Origin: Aaosphaeria pasadenensis
Taxonomy: Eukaryota > Ascomycota > Dothideomycetes > Pleosporales
NCBI GenBank assembly: GCA_022813625.1
Contig: JAKLMB010000002.1
Location: forward strand, 310,001 to 374,000
Length of the DNA: 64,000 nt
Reading direction: 5' to 3'
The notes beneath the pieces are model-generated. The model was not told the DNA's origin and did no database searches. It worked only from the letters and a program-made list of their open reading frames with translations. Shown here in pieces: positions 58,138-64,000 of this stretch (within the stretch, counting starts at the first letter, position 1; each line of letters opens with the position of its first letter). Both the position numbers and the translations under genes were made by a program.

Positions 58138-60487
58138 TTACGCTGCACCGGTACCGTTGGCTGCTGGAGGTGCACCGCCTCCACCGCCCATCAACTTCTT
58201 CCTTTGACGTTCAGCCCACTCTCTTGAGGCGATTCGACCTCGCTCCGCGGCTTGCGCCCTTGCCCGCTTTGCCGCTTCTTCTTTCTCTTTCCTGTCTCGC
58301 ACCAGCTGTTCGTTCTCGATCTGGTCTCGGTTAAAGATCTGCCTTGCTTTCATGCGTTGAGCGGCCACGTCTGTTGCCGTTACGGTGCTTTTGGATACAG
58401 GGGCTGGAACAATGACACTACTGCGCTTCGAAGCAGTGGTTGAGTTGGAGGTTGACGAAGTACGCGAGAGCATAACACTGTTCGGCCTAGGTTTCCTCCC
58501 ATTCACTGAACTTGAACGTGATAGGTCGCTTTCAACACTGGCTTCAGGGTTCATGAGGTTCTCCCTAGCCCTGCTGGCGGCGGTTTGTCTAACGACCATG
58601 GAGGGTACGTTCTTCTTGGGTGGAGCAGACCTTGCCCTAGATAAGCTCGCTTTCTTTTCTGCCTCGGCCGCTGCGCGTTCTTCTTCTTCTCTTTTCAGAC
58701 GCTCTTCTCTCTGGGCTTTCAGCTTCGCCGCGATGGCCTCACCGGGCAGTTGGAAATTTGCTTTCGTTGGAGGCTTCGTCGATTTATGGACAGGTGGGGC
58801 CACAAAATTAGCCGCACTTTGCGGTCTTCTTACTCCGTTAGCTGCTTCTTCAGCCTCTCGTTCAAGCCGCTCTTCCTTTTGAGCCTTGAGCTTTGCAGCT
58901 ATGGCCTCGCCTGGAAGTTGGAAATTTGACTTCGTCAAGGGTTTGGTGGATTTGACTACAGCCGGACCGCTGAAAATTGCACTTTTCGGTCGTGACCCAC
59001 CACTTGCCTGGTCTCCCGCCTCTTTCTTCTGTCGCTCTTCTCTCTGAGCTTTCAACTTGGCCGCAACAGCCTCTCCGGGTAGTTGGAATGTAGATTTCGT
59101 TGGCGCTTTCGCGGACTTTTGTGGTGGAGGTGGAGCGGGAAACGTCATGCTAATCGGTCTCCGTTTAGTCGCGAGATAATCTGTAGGCTGTCCCGTGCCC
59201 TTTCGTTCGGGCCTAGGGGCGACTCGCGTGCTTTGAGATCTCGCCAGAGATGTTCTCGTCATGGTTGGCGCACGAGATGGTGGCTTGAGGGACTTGACCT
59301 CGCCTCCAGGGTTCTTCGATACGCGTGTGGAAGACTTGCGCGCAGGCGTCCCGTTCATATTTTCGTTCTTAAGACGATCAGCTGCAGCGAACCGAGCTTT
59401 TCGGGGTGACTTCTCGTCGCCTGAGTTGTTGTCAAGGTTGGGTATCGCTCTACCGACATTCTCCAGCGCTTCTTCCAAAGCGTCAATTGCTTCGATGGAT
59501 GCCTCGAGGCGCATAGGTGAGCGCGATGAGGTACGACTGAGAGCACAACTCGGACGGCGGCTTTGGATAGGCGTAGAGGCTTGGGACAGCGAATCCGAAG
59601 GTCTCTCGGAGGCAAGCGTTTTCGGTTCCAGAGCTGGTGATCCAAGATGGTCTATGGAGAACGAAGGGTTGGTGGACTCTTGCGCCTGTGGAGTCTCTTC
59701 AACTGGAGCAATGGTGGCGTCTTCAACAACATGGACCGGTTCTTCAACAGTAGGAACAGGCAGGAGTTCTTGTGGGTTTGTTGGTTCCTCCTGGGCTCCG
59801 GCTACTGCCTCTTCCTCATCTGCAACAGGTAGGTCGTCGTCAAAGACGATTTCGTCTGGATATGACTCGATCTTCTTAGGTGTGGTCATGAAATGCTTGT
59901 TGGAACGGTCAGGGAGAGACTGTGCTTGCATACCCCTAGACAACTCCTCCTCCTGCTTGGCTATTTGGCGGCGTGTCATGCGCACAGCGCGTGAGGGGGG
60001 ACTTGCAGGTTGCTGGTCGGCCATGGGGATCTGAATAATATCTGCGTTTCCAGATTAGCTGGCACATCTTATTATGCGCACGACCGGCATCATCCCCCTG
60101 CAACCCTGGCAACTAAAACTCACCATCTGTAGGCGGCTTTGAAAGATCTTCAACAGCTGCATCACTTGCGGGACTCCCCGCTGCTAATCGCTCGTCCTCA
60201 AGGATCTCTGCGATGTTGGCATCAACCTCGACCTGCTCCTTCTCAGCAGCCTTGGCCTTCTTCCCTTTTGCGCCTTTCTTTGCGCCGCCTTTAGCTTTGC
60301 TCTGTTTAAGGGGCATTACGGTCTCGACGATTTCGTGGGTTGTGTTCGATTCAGGACTGGCGTTTGCGACAACTTCGCGCAGTGGAGCGCGGTCCTTAGG
60401 GTCGATATGCAACTTTGACGCGTCAATTGTCTCGTTGTCGGGGGTCGCAGTTGCTTCGGCGCGCAGTGCAGCTCGCGTGAGGCGCAT
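58138..60487 (-). CDS. Basic low-complexity protein with three tandem repeats, function unknown
   Basis: Two exons: 60487-60124 and 60041-58138, giving 755 residues; the junction (T-D joined to DIIQIPMADQQ) restores an uninterrupted frame through an 82-nt intron. The N-terminus (begins MRLTRAALRAEA) contains RAPLREV, then a Lys/Ala-rich stretch (KGGAKKGAKGKKAK). The centre is Ser/Thr/Pro/Arg-rich, with acidic and Ala/Glu-rich patches. Residues ~430-600 hold three ~57-residue repeats, each with TKxxFQLPGEAxAAKLKAQxEER followed by a charged helix. A final Arg/Glu-rich coiled coil (KMKARQIFNRDQIE, KEKEEAAKRARAQAAERGR) ends near Gly-rich GGGGGAPPAANGTGAA. Composition suggests a cytoskeletal, perhaps microtubule-associated, or chromatin-associated protein, by inference only. 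I do not recognise a named family. Confidence 0.8.
58700..59120 (-). repeat. Three ~170-bp intragenic repeats (FQLPGEA units)
   Basis: Each unit encodes K-S-x-K-x-x-T-K-x-x-F-Q-L-P-G-E-A followed by AAKLKAQxEER and a variable linker. Conserved cores lie at about 59041-59100, 58881-58935 and 58715-58770. Confidence 0.8.
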
Positions 60488-61687
60488 GGTCGCGGTCGCA
60501 ATGATTTATAGTGCTCGGTGGAGTTATGGGGCGTGGTGGTGGATTGTTATGAATGTCGTGTCACCCGACATTACAGCGCGCGATAATAGGTATGTAGTGC
60601 TGTTGTTGTCTCTTGTTATTATGTATTTGTTGACTGTATGCAAAAAGGGTCCGGATGTTGATGTTTTGGTGGATCCTGGAGCTAAACCGCTTTGATCTTG
60701 AAATGGAGGTCCCTGGCAACGGTTCCCCGCCTAAATCCATGAGCAGATAATTACAGCCGTATTGATTATGTCAGCCGATTACTGCGCAGGTAAGTACTGG
60801 TACGAGTAATGGACTTCTGTTTAGAGTAATCGTATCCGCCATGCGGTTATACATAATGCGAGGTACAGTATTAACCTTCATACATTGCGCGTCTGTGGCG
60901 TCCGATTTTATCACGTGATGGGTATTTATGCTAACCGTACCTTTCTTACTGTGACACTTTGATCACTCTAAGGGCTTTTAATCGGAGAAGACGCGGAGGA
61001 GAAGTCCCGACTCCCCACAGCTTCGACGAACGGCAGACATTAGATTAGAATTGACTAAGACTAGCATCCTCAAGGGCGTCCTGGGGAAAAATTTGAGACC
61101 ATCCGGAGAGGAAGACTTAAAACTTAAGACCTCGCAATCCGCACGCAATTGAGTAATCTCAACGCCCTCTGACCCAATTCCATCCGTGCAGAACGCGTCT
61201 ATCCGGCCTCACTTGCCCCTGGATCCAATTCTTTCCATCTACGACCCACCAATTCGTGCATATTTGAAAGGATTCAACATCTTCTCCGTCAATTGCCGTC
61301 AAAAGTTGACCTCTTTGAACCATCCCGTCCATTCACTTGCCACTAATCGATAACTCCGAAACCGGCAAACTGGCTGCCCCGCGCCGACTCCTCAGTTCCT
61401 TGAATACCCGCCTCCTCTACTATCACCCCTCTTATTTCGTCACCCTGGCTTCCTCACGCAATTCCTCATCTCTTTCTGCTTCTGCAGCCGAACGCCTGAA
61501 GCTTTTCTCGAAGCATCTGGACCGGAAACAACCTTTCCTAGAACTGAACACTCCCTTCACCACCGAGAGAAACGCACGCCTTGAGGACGATAAGGGCCAT
61601 CTAATACGCGATAAAGTGTTGAAAGCTCAAGAAACAAAGGCAGTCGAGTCGGAATCAGAACCCGAGATTGAACAAACTCCCGCGAAG
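60488..61687. other. Divergent promoter and ATG-free leader before agx1
   Basis: 1.2 kb between the triple-repeat gene and the first ATG of the aminotransferase. It contains a TCACGTGA site at 60911. No ATG occurs on the plus strand between about 60990 and 61687, and the frame of the aminotransferase is open from 61319. The second half is therefore probably transcribed leader, possibly translated from a non-AUG codon. Confidence 0.6.
60911..60918. promoter_or_regulatory. TCACGTGA E-box palindrome
   Basis: Second copy of the palindrome seen at 24238, about 770 bp before the agx1 ATG and 420 bp before the divergent gene. Cbf1-like binding is plausible but inferred. Confidence 0.4.
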
Positions 61688-62961
61688 ATGTCTAGCCAAC
61701 CCCCCCATGCTACGCTTCTCATTCCGGGACCCATCGAGTTCGACGATGCGGTTCTCCAGTCTATGTCTCACTACAGGTACATCAGTCCTCATTTTATAAG
61801 TTGTGTATTATCGCAAAACGCAGTAGCTTACCGTCATTTGCAGTGAGTCCCATGTCAGCCCGGCTTTCGTGAACGTTTTCAGCCAGGTCCTCAAGAAGCT
61901 CCGCCAGCTCTTCCAATCCACAGACCCTGCCGCTCAGCCTTTCGTCATCTCTGGATCCGGAACATTGGGCTGGGATCAGGTTGCCTCGAATCTTGTCGAG
62001 GCTGGAGATGAGGTCCTTGTCCTACACACCGGATACTTTGCCGATTCTTTCGCGGACTGCTTTGATACCTATGGTGTCAAGGCTACACAATTGAAGGCAC
62101 CAATCGGAGAGCGACCCTCTCTTGAGCAAATCGAGCAGGCTCTCAAGGAGAAGAGCTACAAAATCATCACCATCACACATGTCGATACCTCAACCGGTGT
62201 TCTCAGTGACATCAAGTCGATCAGCGAGCTTGTCCAGCGGGTCAGCCCTGACACCTTGGTTGTTGTCGACGGCGTCTGCAGCGTTGGAAGCGAGGTGATT
62301 AAGTTTGACGAGTGGAACCTCGACGTTGTCGTTACTGCTTCGCAAAAGGGTATCGGTGTTCCCGCTGGCCTTTCCATTCTTTTTGCCTCTGGCAAGGCCA
62401 TTGACAGGTTCAAATCGAGGAAGACTAAGCCATCATCATACTTCGCCAGCTGGAAGAACTGGCTACCCAGTAAGTTATATCGGTTGCATTCTACCTAGAC
62501 GAAGAACTAATCGGATTCAAGTCCTACAAAACTATGAGGCAGGAAAGCCCTCCTACTTCGCCACCCCATCTCCCCAACTCATCCACGCTCTTAACACCTC
62601 GCTCGACCAGATCCTCGCCCGTGGCGTCGATCAGTACAACAAGGACCACGCAGCTGTCTCCCAGAAGGTTAAGAAGGCCATCACCGATCTGGGTCTCAAG
62701 CAGCTCGCTTCTGATCCCGAGGGTCAGGCTAACGGCATGACCGCCATTTACCTTCCCGAGGGTATCACTCCTCCCGATGTCCTCCCCAGCCTCCTCAAGA
62801 AGCAGGTCATCTTCGCCGGTGGTCTGCACAAGGAGATCGCCTCCAAGTACATCCGATTTGGACACATGGGTGTCAGCGTTACCGATCCATCAAGGGGTGA
62901 TATTACTAAAGCCGTTGAAGCTTTGAAGGAGAGCTTGGCTGAGGTCGGCTACAAGGCTTAG
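61688..62961 (+). CDS. agx1: Alanine-glyoxylate aminotransferase (class V, PLP)
   Basis: Pyridoxal-phosphate enzyme converting glyoxylate and alanine to glycine and pyruvate; in fungi it detoxifies glyoxylate and supplies glycine. Three exons: 61688-61776, 61844-62469 and 62522-62961, giving 384 residues, the expected size. Motifs: LLIPGPIEF start, SGSGTLGWDQVASNL, HVDTSTGVLSDI, VVVDGVCSVGSEVIKFDEW and the PLP lysine in TASQKGIGVPAG (about residue 197). Then NYEAGKPSYFATPSPQLIHAL and GGLHKEIASKYIRFGHMGVS. The first ATG is at 61688. Upstream, the same frame is open from 61319 with no ATG but encodes an Arg/Ser/Leu-rich, presequence-like peptide after a CTG at 61370; a mitochondrial isoform is possible. 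The C-terminus (GYKA) is not a canonical PTS1. Function is secure, localisation open. Confidence 0.93.
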
Positions 62962-63259
62962 ATGGAAAACATTCCGAAACATTAATTTTAAGAACCAAGT
63001 GTCCAGATATTTTACTGCATATAGATAGATATGTCTGGGGGCCTTCAAGATGTTTCCGTGCATTTCTTTTGGGATACATGGTGTAGAAATATTCACACAT
63101 CAAGAATAAGAAACAAACAACCATAAGCTAGACAACTTCGCAATGTTTGTGTGACCTTTCATGTATGGTGTTTCTATCATTTAACTCTATGTGAATTTGC
63201 TTTTTGTTTCTTCCAATTCTATGAACAACTGAGAACTCTGTCTATCTGACTGAACACGC
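62962..63259. other. Convergent spacer agx1 / elp1
   Basis: About 300 bp, T-rich, with 3' UTRs of both genes. No other feature is seen. Confidence 0.5.
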
Positions 63260-64000
63260 TCAGCCTAATAAACTCAATCTACTAAATTCCTTGATGACCG
63301 GTGGATCTCTCTTCTTGTTCACCTCCTCAAAGCTGGCCCATAACGTAGCATCTGCACCCTGGGGCTTCAATCCCTCATTCCCATCCACACCACCAAATCC
63401 TGCAGGGGGAGCCGCGGCTTGGCTCTCTTCCTTACCTTCCCAAAGCTCCTTCACAGCTTCCCTACACAGCGCGCCAACCTCCTGCACACTCCTCGTCACC
63501 GCATCCGCTCTCTCCCTCATCCTCCTACCCACCAGCCCAGCAATAAGCCTCTCCACCTCCTCAACTGTAACGTTCAACCTTTCCACCAACCTCTCAATAC
63601 TGTTAACCAGATACTCCTCCTCATACACCGTACCCTTCTTACCCCTCGCCCTCTTCCTCTCCTCCTGCCTCTTCTTCTTGCTAGTCCTGCGCGTGGTCGC
63701 CGTATTGACAGTGCCAGTCCTATTCGTATACCTCGTCATGAACGTACCGCCACTCGTAGTATCCGTCTGGGCGACGGATATATTATCCGGGATATCCGCG
63801 TTGCCGCCCTCGAACGTGCCCTCGAAGAACGCCATGGGGTCCTCGAGCTTCTTCTTGCGGAGCTCGCGGAGGCGAGGCACTTGGTTTTGCAGCTGGGTGC
63901 GCATGTCGGCGAGGAACTCGGTGGTCTCGGCTGAGCGTTCGATGAGGGACGGGTCGATGATTTCTTCAAGGAGGGTTGGGTTGCGGTGCAGGACGATGAG
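63260..64000 (-). CDS. elp1: Elongator complex subunit Elp1 (IKI3), C-terminal part
   Basis: Partial gene, open through the right edge; only the last ~246 codons are here and the N-terminal WD40 propellers lie outside. Elp1 scaffolds Elongator, which adds the 5-carboxymethyl group to wobble uridines of tRNA in the cytoplasm. The visible part begins LIVLHRNPTLLEEIIDPSL, then TTEFLADMRTQLQNQVPRLRELRKKKLEDPMAFFEG, a helical block conserved in Elp1. A Thr/Arg-rich stretch (YTNRTGTVNTATTRRTS) precedes the basic tRNA-binding segment KKKRQEERKRARGKKGTVYEE, followed by NSIERLVERLNVTVEEVERLI, the C-terminal dimerisation helices. The protein ends FSRLSLLG. No break is seen and no intron is needed in this part. 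Identity is secure. Confidence 0.95.
   Translation of the reverse strand, partial: LIVLHRNPTLLEEIIDPSLIERSAETTEFLADMRTQLQNQVPRLRELRKKKLEDPMAFFEGTFEGGNADIPDNISVAQTDTTSGGTFMTRYTNRTGTVNTATTRRTSKKKRQEERKRARGKKGTVYEEEYLVNSIERLVERLNVTVEEVERLIAGLVGRRMRERADAVTRSVQEVGALCREAVKELWEGKEESQAAAPPAGFGGVDGNEGLKPQGADATLWASFEEVNKKRDPPVIKEFSRLSLLG

Noticed and set aside
59261..60034. 257-codon plus-strand ORF
   Set aside because: Antisense shadow of the Ser/Ala-rich triple-repeat gene.

Overview
The window is nuclear DNA of a filamentous ascomycete (Pezizomycotina). The evidence is many short (~45-130 nt) GT-AG introns, a Rho1 GTPase split by four introns, an AA9 polysaccharide monooxygenase, a DUF3176 membrane protein and an Ecl1-type zinc protein. 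The mix suggests Dothideomycetes or a related class, but I cannot name the species. No rRNA, tRNA, CRISPR array or intact transposon was seen.

Layout. 0.2-16 kb holds housekeeping and regulatory genes: the ubiquitin-chain elongation factor UFD2 (-), the cell-wall GTPase RHO1 (+), the SCY1/Cex1 pseudokinase (-) and a PHD-finger/forkhead nuclear protein (+). 16-20 kb holds a secreted AA9 LPMO (-) and a DUF3176 membrane protein (-). 21.8-27 kb holds an acidic protein of unknown function (+), PEX19 (-), UBC9 (+) and a PAB2-like poly(A)-binding protein (-). 27.9-29.4 kb is an intronless bacterial-type FMN monooxygenase (-). 29.4-50.9 kb is a ~21.5 kb stretch with one clear gene, a small Ecl1-family protein (-) at 41.6-42.1 kb, set among microsatellites and purine/pyrimidine tracts. 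50.9-64 kb is gene-dense again: HAL2/MET22 nucleotidase (+), VPS29 (-), a TPR-plus-kinase fusion (-), a basic triple-repeat protein (-), alanine-glyoxylate aminotransferase (+) and the C-terminal part of Elongator ELP1 (-, runs off the right edge).

The genes do not form a pathway cluster. They are mostly conserved eukaryotic functions (ubiquitin and SUMO, vesicle and peroxisome traffic, tRNA modification, mRNA 3' ends, sulfur and glyoxylate metabolism). The accessory genes are the LPMO, the DUF3176 protein, the flavin monooxygenase and the TPR-kinase.

The most interesting observations are: (1) an aminotransferase leader that is open in frame for 123 codons, has no ATG, and encodes a mitochondrial-presequence-like peptide after a well-placed CTG, suggesting two isoforms from non-AUG initiation; (2) an intronless TPR-repeat protein kinase with an in-frame 84-bp linker duplication; (3) a near-palindromic 9-mer, TACTCCGTA, recurring in the non-coding DNA; (4) the gene-poor island around the Ecl1 gene; (5) a PHD-plus-forkhead nuclear protein. 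Exon boundaries were read by eye from splice sites and frame.
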